Notes under the pieces: model-generated
The model's input: only the letters and a program-made list of their open reading frames with translations
The model's database searches: none
Told to the model about the DNA's origin: nothing
Shown here: in pieces, positions 18,948 through 24,935 of the stretch
Position numbering within the stretch: the stretch's first letter is position 1
Layout: the number at the start of each line of letters is the position of its first letter
IMG/VR virus record: IMGVR_UViG_3300043446_002305
Location: 1-24,935 of that record
Strand: one strand, 5' to 3'
Length of the DNA stretch: 24,935 bases
Source of the DNA: a virus
Translations under genes and position numbers: made by a program

Positions 18948-19323
18948 TCCAATCCATAATTCTGGCTTCACCTATTTCTGACCAAAAAGGCAAACTTCTA
19001 TACCAAACTCGCCAATCTTTGTGCCCCTTAGACATATTGCAGCCGAAACAACACGCGACAAGATTGTTTAATTCACTGTTGCCACCTTTTGCTTTCGGCA
19101 CAACATGATCAAGTGTTGGCGATCTGCCTAGGGGTTCAAAACAATAGGCGCAATGGTAATTGAAGTGATTTAGAACAGCATCGCGGAACCTTCGTTTTGC
19201 TTCGTGCTTTGGTACAAGCTCTGAACCGTCGATGTGCTCAACCACCAGGCAACAGCTTGGTTCCTTAAACGGTAGCCACTGAAACTGAAATGTCTTACTA
19301 CGTGAAACTGCCTGACGGCACAC
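18931..19323 (-). CDS. HNH homing endonuclease
   Basis: A 130-residue protein, with the HNH core in the C-terminal half: HCAYC, then LDHVVPKAKGG (the DH motif), NLVACCFGCNMSKG (the second Cys pair and N/SKG). Upstream, VEHIDGSELVPKHEAKRRFR is a conserved part of a cyanophage HNH family I recognise. It would cut DNA at a defined site. The start is unclear: GTG at 19323 keeps the family-like WLPF segment, but its first codons overlap the opposite-strand gene at 19290; a GTG at 19245 is an alternative. It is convergent to the early operon and looks like a stand-alone selfish gene. Confidence 0.85.
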   Translation of the reverse strand: MCRQAVSRSKTFQFQWLPFKEPSCCLVVEHIDGSELVPKHEAKRRFRDAVLNHFNYHCAYCFEPLGRSPTLDHVVPKAKGGNSELNNLVACCFGCNMSKGHKDWRVWYRSLPFWSEIGEARIMDWITRED

Positions 19324-19460
19324 GGGTTGGCCCGTTCAAAACAACAGCAGCCGCCCATCACTGGTGTGAACAACGCTATGTGATGGAGTTTTCATTGCAT
19401 CTGCTGCAAGACCCACATATTCCTTGCTTCATGCGGCACGAACAAGGGCCAGACCATTAG
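19290..19460 (+). CDS. Small hypothetical protein (56 aa)
   Basis: The protein is MSYYVKLPDGTRVGPFKTTA, then AAHHWCEQRY, then SLHLLQDPHIPCFM. The opening 'YYVKLPDGTRVGPF' is a natural strand-turn-strand protein pattern. The first 34 nt overlap the N-terminal coding region of the HNH gene on the other strand. Family unknown. It is the last plus-strand gene before the terminator. Confidence 0.6.
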   Translation: MSYYVKLPDGTRVGPFKTTAAAHHWCEQRYVMEFSLHLLQDPHIPCFMRHEQGPDH

Positions 19461-19463
19461 GCA

Positions 19464-19498
19464 ATAAAAAACCGCCTGCTCCGACAACAAGCGGTTTA
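19464..19498 (-). terminator. Rho-independent terminator, minus strand, after dCTP deaminase
   Basis: Minus strand: AAACCGC (19497-19491), a loop of 15 nt, GCGGTTT (19475-19469), then TTTATT. A stem of 7 bp with a T-rich tail. It would end the lysis/dcd transcript 39 nt past the deaminase stop. On the plus strand there is no T-run, so it acts poorly for the convergent operon. Confidence 0.72.
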
Positions 19499-19536
19499 GG
19501 GTCTCGTCCCGATTAATGCTAACTGGACTAAGTGGG

Positions 19537-20070
19537 CTAACCGTTAAGCGTTTCCCAAGACGGCATTACAGTTTCGTGTCCGTTGTAATGTCCAACTTCG
19601 GCGTAGGAGCGGTCAGGGTCGTCAGAAAGTGGCATGAAGACCATTTGACCAATCAACAGTCCGGGCCAAATACCCACACGATGCTTTTGCCGCACATTTT
19701 TAAGCTCCAGAGTTAGACGGCTGCCGTGCCATCCCGGATCACAGAAGCCTGCAAGCATATGTTGAATGCCACTCCTCGCACGGCTTGATTTCAATACAAA
19801 CTGAGCCGCAATCGCTGGGCTATCAGGCAGGTTAAAAATCTCCTGCGTTTCGGCCAAGATGAATTCACCCGGCTTCAGCCAATACGGGTCTTCCTTGCTG
19901 TGCGTCTGAATGCTGTGCCTAATCAGCTCTGGCGTCTCCGCCACCTCAATCATGATGTTGTTGCCCAAGGCCACGTCGTAACTGGCTGGGTTCAACCGCT
20001 CGGGATCAAAGGGTTGAATGAGGGCTTTTTCTTGGCAAAGGGCGCGGATTTCTGAATCAGGCAGCAGCAT
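19537..20070 (-). CDS. dcd: dCTP deaminase
   Basis: A 177-residue protein matching dCTP deaminase: RLNPASYDVALGN (residues 25-37), then KSSRARSG (94-101), GFCDPGWHGSRLTLELKN (108-125) with the catalytic-position Glu122, and WPGLLIGQMVF (135-145). It converts dCTP to dUTP, feeding dTMP synthesis in a phage that must raise its thymidine pool. Length is close to the usual 180-195. It follows the endolysin gene by 6 nt in the same operon and precedes a terminator. No dUTPase is seen, so host dUTPase or a bifunctional activity would be needed; that is inference. Confidence 0.88.
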   Translation of the reverse strand: MLLPDSEIRALCQEKALIQPFDPERLNPASYDVALGNNIMIEVAETPELIRHSIQTHSKEDPYWLKPGEFILAETQEIFNLPDSPAIAAQFVLKSSRARSGIQHMLAGFCDPGWHGSRLTLELKNVRQKHRVGIWPGLLIGQMVFMPLSDDPDRSYAEVGHYNGHETVMPSWETLNG

Positions 20071-20076
20071 CAGGCA

Positions 20077-21129
20077 TCAATAATCCCAACGCACCCTAGG
20101 ACGATCTGGACGGATTCCGAGGTGCACGAAACCTTTTTGAGCGCCGTAACCGAGTGAATACGGCCAATGAGCATCGCACCAAGCCTGTACGGCGTAGATG
20201 TCAGCACCAGCGATATAAAAATCAATCGCGCCAGTATCGGGTGCGTCGTAAAGATGTTCTGACCGTGCTGAGCCGCCAACGGAAGCATTGATTTTGGGCG
20301 GGCGATAGCCGCTCGTAACTACAACAGGTTTATTGCTAAAGGCGGCGCGCACACGCTCGGCAAACTGGCAAAGAACCATTGCCGTATCACACTGAAATTG
20401 CTTATTAAAACGCCTTGCCTCTTCGTTTAAAGCCAGCTCGCCATATTTAATGTTGGGAGTAACGCCAAAGCTAAACGGCTTGTCAGGCGTAAATTTCACA
20501 TCCGTCGTCAACGGTTTAGCCCCGCCAATAAACAAATCAAGCTCATCGCGCCGGCGACGAACTAAACCCTCAAGCACTTTGCCATCGCCTTTGTTCCAGC
20601 GCGGCAACTCTTCCATGGCCACCTTCTGCGGATCTTCACCATTGTTCAGCCTGCGCCGCAATGTGCTTTCCATCAGCGCACCAGCGCCAACATTGAACAC
20701 AAAGCTGATCAGGGCACAACGTTGATTATTGGTCAGCGGTACACGAATTTGAGTATCAACAGCACGGGCAAACTTTTCAAGGTCAGACAGCAGCAAAGCC
20801 TCTGCATCGGCCTCGGTAATCTTCATGCCAAGCTTCACATTTGGCCCCGTGTGGCCATAACCAATCGTTGGTACGCCGGCAGGGCAGATGTAGGCATCCA
20901 GCCGCAACCCCTCCCACTTTTTAATCAGATCAACCGCCGGTTGTAGATCGCGCTCTGGCTGTTTACCGCCTTGGCTCCAAGTCTTAAACCAAGCCTGATC
21001 CCTGCTCAAAATGTTTGAGTTGGCCTTGTTAATAGCCTCTTCCAGCTCTGACACAGCCGCCATCTGATGCGGCAGACCAGAACGGTAAAAGCGAAACAGG
21101 TCAATCAGCTTGATTTTGTTCTGGCTCAT
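20077..21129 (-). CDS. Two-domain endolysin: GH24 lysozyme plus M15-type peptidase
   Basis: A 350-residue protein. Residues 65-205: T4-lysozyme-type domain with catalytic Glu73 (KKWEGLRLDAY) and Thr88 in PTIGYGHT; the middle triad position is Cys82 (ICPAG), a common variant for Asp. Residues 225-350: peptidase M15-like (D-Ala-D-Ala carboxypeptidase) domain with SGYRPPKIN, then His292 (SEHLYD), Asp303 (GAIDFY) and His336 (FVHLG), the zinc ligands. It would cut both the glycan strand and the peptide stem of peptidoglycan. The N-terminal 60 residues are helical. It overlaps the holin-like gene upstream (ATGA), a lysis cassette arrangement. Confidence 0.92.
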   Translation of the reverse strand: MSQNKIKLIDLFRFYRSGLPHQMAAVSELEEAINKANSNILSRDQAWFKTWSQGGKQPERDLQPAVDLIKKWEGLRLDAYICPAGVPTIGYGHTGPNVKLGMKITEADAEALLLSDLEKFARAVDTQIRVPLTNNQRCALISFVFNVGAGALMESTLRRRLNNGEDPQKVAMEELPRWNKGDGKVLEGLVRRRRDELDLFIGGAKPLTTDVKFTPDKPFSFGVTPNIKYGELALNEEARRFNKQFQCDTAMVLCQFAERVRAAFSNKPVVVTSGYRPPKINASVGGSARSEHLYDAPDTGAIDFYIAGADIYAVQAWCDAHWPYSLGYGAQKGFVHLGIRPDRPRVRWDY

Positions 21130-21266
21130 CGCTTGGGAAACAGGGTGCGTGCAACCATCAGTACCAGTTGAATAATGCCATTGGCCTTGATTTTCGGGTA
21201 GAGGCTCAGGGCTTCAGAAATTGCCGCAACAGCAATAGCAATCACGGCGGCAGTGGTCGGTTCCAT
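21126..21266 (-). CDS. Small holin-like membrane protein (46 aa)
   Basis: The ATG at 21266 gives MEPTTAAVIAIAVAAISEAL, then SLYPKIKANGIIQLVLMVAR, then TLFPKR. Two hydrophobic segments (residues 4-18 and 31-42) separated by a short charged part are seen in cyanophage holin-like proteins. A longer reading from a TTG at 21314 is open but overlaps the gene upstream by 17 nt. Its stop overlaps the endolysin start (ATGA), supporting a lysis role. Confidence 0.65.
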   Translation of the reverse strand: MEPTTAAVIAIAVAAISEALSLYPKIKANGIIQLVLMVARTLFPKR

Positions 21267-21297
21267 AAAGGCAATGCTTTCAGCTAAGTCTATGCCG

Positions 21298-21549
21298 TTA
21301 TCGGCCCCTGCCAATGGTCATCTCAATTTGCCTAACCCGCCCTTCAAGATCAGCCAGCCGTTCCTTTGAATCGTTCTTCAATTCCTGAATGTCAGCGGCA
21401 ACGGTGCTAACCGATTGATCCAACTTGGCCACCTGCATAAACAAACCACCCAAACCCACAACAGCAGCCGTCAATAAGGCCGGTACAGCTTGGTTAAACG
21501 GATTCGATGGCGGCAATGGCGCTACGTGCGATTCCTCGTGCCCTTCCAT
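21298..21549 (-). CDS. Small membrane protein with coiled coil, lysis-associated
   Basis: An 83-residue protein: hydrophilic N-terminus (MEGHEESHVAPLPPSNPF), one transmembrane helix near residues 22-40 (VPALLTAAVVGLGGLFMQVA), then a charged coiled-coil helix (VSTVAADIQELKNDSKERLA, DLEGRVRQIEM). This layout resembles hemolysin XhlA or spanin-like accessory proteins. It lies next to the holin and endolysin genes, so a lysis function is inferred. Confidence 0.65.
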   Translation of the reverse strand: MEGHEESHVAPLPPSNPFNQAVPALLTAAVVGLGGLFMQVAKLDQSVSTVAADIQELKNDSKERLADLEGRVRQIEMTIGRGR

Positions 21550-21579
21550 TGAAAGACGTGCGCCAACCCTGTAATTAGC

Positions 21580-21729
21580 CTAGCGTCCGCTCCAATCTTG
21601 CTTTTCGAATGGATCAGGTTTGCCCTGCAAAATAACTAACGCCCGACGGTAATAGTGATTGTCTGTTTTACCGGCAGCCTCAAGTGCCTGTTTAATTTTT
21701 AGCCAGTTGTCGCGGGTTTGTTGATCCAA
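21580..21729 (-). CDS. 49-aa hypothetical protein with a TTG start
   Basis: The protein is MDQQTRDNWLKIKQALEAAG (TTG start), then KTDNHYYRRALVILQGKPDP, then FEKQDWSGR. The pattern 'W.KIK.ALEAAGKTD..YYRRAL.IL.GKPDP' looks like a small cyanophage protein I have seen, with no known function. No ATG or GTG is available in the frame; a TTG right after the stop of the upstream gene (TGAaTTG) allows re-initiation. Confidence 0.55.
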   Translation of the reverse strand: MDQQTRDNWLKIKQALEAAGKTDNHYYRRALVILQGKPDPFEKQDWSGR

Positions 21730-21730
21730 T

Positions 21731-21985
21731 TCACTCAGCCTTTCGGCTAAGACTAATCAGCGTTGTCAAAACTGACATCATTACGGTGATGGTTCTGGCA
21801 TCAACATCGTTACAGCCCATTGGTGTTGGGTCGATTGATTTTCCTTGCGGTGTACCAACCCAAGCCGCATACCAAGGCCAAATGCGCGGCAACACGACAA
21901 AACGACAACTGCCCCACTGTGCAGCAGAAACGATGACAATAGAAGCCGACACCCCAACGATTGATCGCCATAGCCAAGCTGGCAT
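21731..21985 (-). CDS. Small membrane protein (84 aa)
   Basis: The protein starts MPAWLWRSIVGVSASIVIVS, followed by AAQWGSCRF: a transmembrane helix near residues 6-23. It continues with VVLPRIWPWYAAWVG and a second hydrophobic part near the end (ITVMMSVLTTLISLSRKAE). A holin-like role is possible from the neighbouring lysis genes, but this is inference. The ATG overlaps the stop of the upstream gene as TGATG. Confidence 0.6.
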   Translation of the reverse strand: MPAWLWRSIVGVSASIVIVSAAQWGSCRFVVLPRIWPWYAAWVGTPQGKSIDPTPMGCNDVDARTITVMMSVLTTLISLSRKAE

Positions 21986-22122
21986 CAGCCTTTACCTTGA
22001 CCGCGCATTTTTTTACGCCCGTGGTTAGGCAGGCTGTGTTGGCCTTGACCCTGCCGAGTGCGCTTTGGCTTGCCGGGGACGTGCTGAACACGGGCGGTGC
22101 CAACTTTAGATTTAACGGCCAA
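21985..22122 (-). CDS. Short basic cyanophage-type protein (45 aa)
   Basis: MAVKSKVGTARVQHVPGKPK is followed by RTRQGQGQHSLPNHGRKKMR and GQGKG. It is strongly basic, with the 'VQHxPGKPKRTRQGxG...RKKxRGQGK' pattern that I associate with short cyanophage proteins of unknown role. The start is TTG at 22122 because no ATG or GTG follows the preceding in-frame stop. It overlaps the next gene by TGATG. Confidence 0.68.
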   Translation of the reverse strand: MAVKSKVGTARVQHVPGKPKRTRQGQGQHSLPNHGRKKMRGQGKG

Positions 22123-22154
22123 GGTGGAAAAAATTGCTCACCGCCAATTTAACG

Positions 22155-23048
22155 TCAAAGCACTGGCATTTCATACTCCGTGGTATTGGCTGCATAGTGC
22201 TTCCAGATCACCTGAGCCGTATTGCCAGCCCACGTTGCAGCCTGCGTAACGGGAATACCCGCCTCAAGCCAGCGACTAATCGCTACGTGCCGCAAATCGT
22301 AGGGCCGATACTTTTTCTGAATAAAGCCGGCTTCGTGTAACTGTTGCATTCGTTTGGCGAAAAAACTCTGGAATGCAAGCCGATTCCACGGAAACACATA
22401 TTCCGAATCCTGCGGCAACGCCTCCAATATTTCCTTGGCCCGAGCATTCAGTGGAACCCACCGCTTTTTGTTCGTCTTGGTGCTGTCTTTGTGGCCGTGG
22501 GTCAACGTGAAATTGCTATGCACCAATACCCGGTCTTCCTGAATGTCGCTCCATTTCATCGCCCGCACTTCGCCCGTTCGCATAGCCGTCTGCAGCATGA
22601 ACTCGGCAAACAATGACCAGTTGACCTTCTTATAAGCCAGCTTGCTTTCCAAAGCGACAAGCACCAGTGGAATTTCATTGCGCGGGATCACCACAATTTC
22701 GTGGTCACGTTGCGGTGCCTTTGGCATTCGGAAATTTGCCACCGGATTCTTCGGCAGCAAGGCCACATCTTCGGCAGCGGCCCATCTGTACAGACTGCGC
22801 GTATACATGCAGACCCGGCGGGCTGACGGCACGGGTTGCTGCTGCAACAGCCAAGTCAAGACCTTACGGCCTTCCTTAAAATTCTGAACAGGACAACGCC
22901 CAAGCCATTTCGTGACCTGCCTGTAGTCGCTGGTCAGACTGGTGGGGCAAAGGGCAACGCTGCGCTCGTCCACGAATAACTGCCAAGCCTCTGACAGTGT
23001 GTAATCGCAGGCGGGCGCAGGGGTTTCTACGCGATAGGATGGGTCCAT
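22155..23048 (-). CDS. int: Tyrosine recombinase / integrase
   Basis: A 297-residue protein. N-terminal core-binding domain (residues 15-110). Catalytic domain: Arg157 in TAMRTGEVRAMKW, Lys191 in DSTKTNKKRW, Arg253 in YRPYDLRHVAISRW, and Tyr285 in WKHYAAN. Two usual His positions differ: Tyr250 replaces the first His of HxxR, and Asn276 (AGN) lies where LGH is typical. It would join phage and host att sites. The gene lies in the late-strand cluster between lysis and fibre genes. Start ATG 23048. Confidence 0.9.
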   Translation of the reverse strand: MDPSYRVETPAPACDYTLSEAWQLFVDERSVALCPTSLTSDYRQVTKWLGRCPVQNFKEGRKVLTWLLQQQPVPSARRVCMYTRSLYRWAAAEDVALLPKNPVANFRMPKAPQRDHEIVVIPRNEIPLVLVALESKLAYKKVNWSLFAEFMLQTAMRTGEVRAMKWSDIQEDRVLVHSNFTLTHGHKDSTKTNKKRWVPLNARAKEILEALPQDSEYVFPWNRLAFQSFFAKRMQQLHEAGFIQKKYRPYDLRHVAISRWLEAGIPVTQAATWAGNTAQVIWKHYAANTTEYEMPVL

Positions 23049-23111
23049 CGGTCCAAGTCGGTGGGTCGATCAAGGGTCAGGGTGTTGGCGCACCGCTGAT
23101 CCAACCCATTC

Positions 23112-23136
23112 CTAGCACACTACGGTGCTCAGCTAG
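23112..23136. repeat. Inverted repeat next to the integrase gene
   Basis: AGCAC (23114-23118) pairs with GTGCT (23125-23129), and an outer CTAGC (23112-23116) pairs with GCTAG (23132-23136). It overlaps the stop of the 109-aa gene and lies 64 nt upstream of the integrase start. No T-run, so not a clear terminator. An att or operator role is possible but not supported by sequence. Confidence 0.35.
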
Positions 23137-23458
23137 CCCAAGGAACGCCAGCAGCCTTAGTGGGCGCCCGCTGCTCATCCAACTGGCCCTGCAGGGCGGC
23201 CAACACGCCTTGAACCTTTTCTTCACCAAGGGCTTCCTTGACCCACTGCACGATTTGCTCTTCTTGGAGATCGGCAAACGGAATCAGGTTTTCGGGACGC
23301 TCAAAACCGATTGAGCCGTACGCACCAGAGGAATAGGTTCCGTCTTCGGCGCTGACCGTGTAGTGAGCCACAAAAACGAAGCCATCGGCGGTTTCCCGCT
23401 CAAGGTTGGCAATCTTCCAAGTGAAGACGGTGGTGGGCGTAGCGGCGGCTTTAGCCAT
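23129..23458 (-). CDS. DUF7936-like phage protein (109 aa)
   Basis: The protein contains FTWKIANLERETADGFVFVA, then HYTVSAEDGTYSSGAYGSIG, then FERPENLIPFADL and QWVKEALGEEK, ending RAPTKAAGVPWAS. This W-x-I-x-N-L-E-R-E...G-FV-x-A-H-YT-V...G-x-YGS-x-G-F pattern recurs in cyanophage and pelagiphage genomes, usually next to tail fibre genes. Function unknown. The leader is C/A-rich with no Shine-Dalgarno. Confidence 0.78.
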   Translation of the reverse strand: MAKAAATPTTVFTWKIANLERETADGFVFVAHYTVSAEDGTYSSGAYGSIGFERPENLIPFADLQEEQIVQWVKEALGEEKVQGVLAALQGQLDEQRAPTKAAGVPWAS

Positions 23459-23516
23459 GGTGAGAGCTGGTTCTGCCGGAGTTTACTGGGGTTGCAGCCT
23501 GTTGGGAATGGCCGGT

Positions 23517-23681
23517 TTACTCGTCCTCGTTTTCTTCCAGCTCAAGCCAGCTCGGGTAAACCAAGGCGAAACACTCTGGACATTCGACAAAATCCTCTTG
23601 GATTTCCTCCTTACGCTGTTCGATACGCTCTCGGCGTTCGGGATTGAAGTCTTTGGTGAGTTCTGAAAAAGAGCGCATCAT
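23517..23681 (-). CDS. Small protein with antitoxin-like helix and CPEC motif (54 aa)
   Basis: MMRSFSELTKDFNPERRERI, then EQRKEEIQEDFVECPECFAL, then VYPSWLELEENEDE. The opening 'SFSELTKDFNPERRERIEQR' recalls the N-terminal helix of XRE-family antitoxins. The C-terminus holds Cys-x2-Cys (CPEC) in an acidic tail. ATGATG gives two near-equal starts (23681 and 23678). Too short to be an intact HigA. Role unknown. Confidence 0.6.
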   Translation of the reverse strand: MMRSFSELTKDFNPERRERIEQRKEEIQEDFVECPECFALVYPSWLELEENEDE

Positions 23682-23707
23682 TGTGCCAAGGTGAGATGTG
23701 AGTAGGA

Positions 23708-24935
23708 CTACGCGCCCTTGAGAGCTGCTACTTCAGCTTCCAGGGTTTCGATCCGAAGCTGCGCCTCTTGCAGAGCCTTGATCGCCATCCACATCATCTG
23801 TTGATCCTTGACACCGAGTTTCTCAGGCTGATCCTCAGTAGCCTCTTGGAAGACGGTGATCACTTCCGGGCAGCTCTCGGCAACCTGCTGGGCAATGACA
23901 CCCATGTTCAGGTCAGCCCCGTCGGGCTGGTCCTTGTAACGGAAGTTGACGATTTCCCATTCCTTTAGGCAGTCCCATGTGCCTGCGGCAGGAGCGATGT
24001 CTTTCTTGGCATTGATGTCGGAGAGGTTGACGTTGTTGGCGCTGTAATTAGCAAGGCCACCGTTTGAGCGAATTGATGCTCTAGTCGTGCCGCCACTTGC
24101 ATTATCAAAACACAGAAGAAACTCGTTAGATGTGCCGTTTGGTGATACTCCTGTGTAATTGATTAAAAGGCCAGATGGTGATGCATTGCTGTTGTTTATC
24201 CTGGTTATGTAGTTGCCAGCAGAGCCAGTGACATTAAATTGCTCTGAGCTAACGGCGCTAGACGTGCCAACTAACAAGCGTCCCGAGCTGTCGATGCGGG
24301 CGCGTTCGAGCGCAACGTTTGTAGCTGTAGTTTTAAAAGAAAGATAGCTTGGAGTTTGTCCTCCAGACTGATTGCCATCCGCACGACATTCAATAGCCGC
24401 ACAGTCTTGCAGGTTTCCACTAGTCGGTTGACTTCCATAAAAATGAATTTTTCCGATAATCGTATCGCCAGTCCGGGCCGTAGCCGCTGGCCCGTAATTG
24501 GCAAATTGCAGCCACATTCCGTGTTCGTTTGCCGTGCCGCTGTTTGCTTTAGATAGCCAAAGTTTTTGTTCTGCGGAAGTACTGGAAATCTCTGTTAATG
24601 CCTGAGGCGTCTGAGTGCCAATCCCTACCGACCCTGAGTTATTGATCGTAACTCTTGCATTTCCTCCGGTATAAAAGACTTGGCTGCCAGCGCCAGAGGG
24701 CGAGTAATAGACAAGATCTTCACCGGAATCGTATTGAATGTAAGCAGATGCAGAACCTGCTTTGTAGAACTTAAGGGTTCCAGCTCCAGCTTCTGCTTTA
24801 TCGAGGATGATGTCGGGGTTTCCGGATCCGTTGCCAAGATGCAATAAACCTGCAGGACTAGAAGTCCCCAGACCTAAGCGCTTCTGGGCAGCGTCATAAA
24901 CCAGCCCATCGGTGTTGGCGACGATGCCACCATCA
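23708..24935 (-). CDS. Tail fibre with C-terminal S74-type chaperone domain (5' end outside window)
   Basis: The frame is open to the right edge of the window, so the N-terminal part of the gene is missing. The visible ~408 residues hold repetitive beta structure rich in S, T, G and N (residues with SGSVGIGTQTP and SSGRLLVGTSS), typical of fibre trunk repeats. The C-terminus holds an endosialidase-type chaperone: LSDINAKKDIAP with the Ser and Lys expected of the S74 self-cleaving site, then FRYKDQPDGADLNMGVIAQQ and a final coiled-coil (QEAQLRIETLEAEVAALKGA). The chaperone folds the trimer and then cleaves itself off. It binds the host. Confidence 0.86.
   Translation of the reverse strand, partial: DGGIVANTDGLVYDAAQKRLGLGTSSPAGLLHLGNGSGNPDIILDKAEAGAGTLKFYKAGSASAYIQYDSGEDLVYYSPSGAGSQVFYTGGNARVTINNSGSVGIGTQTPQALTEISSTSAEQKLWLSKANSGTANEHGMWLQFANYGPAATARTGDTIIGKIHFYGSQPTSGNLQDCAAIECRADGNQSGGQTPSYLSFKTTATNVALERARIDSSGRLLVGTSSAVSSEQFNVTGSAGNYITRINNSNASPSGLLINYTGVSPNGTSNEFLLCFDNASGGTTRASIRSNGGLANYSANNVNLSDINAKKDIAPAAGTWDCLKEWEIVNFRYKDQPDGADLNMGVIAQQVAESCPEVITVFQEATEDQPEKLGVKDQQMMWMAIKALQEAQLRIETLEAEVAALKGA

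Noticed and set aside
21786-22152. Plus-strand open frames opposite the small membrane and basic protein genes
   Set aside because: The minus strand holds coupled genes with family-like sequence (GKPKRTRQG), so these are shadows.
23040-23130. tRNA gene or attP core near the integrase
   Set aside because: I see no cloverleaf or tRNA 3' end (no TTC-loop motif with acceptor pairing), so no att site can be named from this sequence alone.

Overview
The window is one stretch of a double-stranded DNA bacteriophage genome of about 53% G+C by eye, with almost no non-coding space. Several small proteins are of kinds I associate with cyanobacterial phages: a short basic protein with a KPKRTRQGQG core, a DUF6496-like protein, a protein with NKPKRTPNHPTKSH, and a DUF7936-like protein. 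Most early genes also lack a Shine-Dalgarno sequence. I infer a cyanophage, probably of a picocyanobacterium (Synechococcus/Cyanobium-like). This rests on remembered family resemblance, not on a search. An integrase gene suggests temperate ancestry, but I recognise no CI-type repressor. The tail genes lie outside the window, so the morphotype is unknown.

Layout. (1) Positions 1-8490, minus strand: the packaging and head module. In transcription order it runs small terminase, large terminase, two small early-type genes with their own promoters, a small acidic protein, portal (DUF4055-like), Mu-F/SPP1-gp7-like minor head protein, a chain of five tiny overlapping genes, scaffold, major capsid protein, and the start of a decoration-like protein. 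One plus-strand gene (1950-2144) sits inside it. (2) Positions 8491-8711: a divergent control region. (3) Positions 8712-19460, plus strand: about 28 early genes in four apparent transcription units (from 8712, 12910, 14771 and 16648). They encode a replication protein with an AT-rich palindrome inside its gene, a ParB-like DNA-binding protein, a PD-(D/E)XK exonuclease, a RusA-like resolvase, a DUF1071/Sak-type annealing protein, HTH, RHH and Cys-motif proteins, and two tiny membrane proteins. One lone minus-strand gene lies at 16273-16500. (4) Positions 18931-24935, minus strand: an HNH endonuclease, then (right to left) a tail fibre with a C-terminal S74-type chaperone, two small proteins, a tyrosine integrase, small membrane, holin-like and coiled-coil proteins, a two-domain endolysin, dCTP deaminase and a terminator.

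How it works together. The exonuclease, annealing protein and resolvase form a phage recombination set. The RHH/helicase-loader-like protein and the palindrome inside its gene suggest the replication start. The minus-strand arms give packaging, head, fibre and lysis functions.

The most notable signal is regulatory. Six early promoters (two minus, four plus) share one architecture: a sigma70-type promoter, then 6-9 nt after the -10 a stem-loop that would sit at the extreme 5' end of the mRNA (four of the six have a GCGA tetraloop, with different stems that keep pairing), then mostly a C/A-rich leader without a Shine-Dalgarno, then the start codon. Four of the six also carry the near-palindrome GGGGTATACYCC at or beside the -10. 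I know of no description of this combination.
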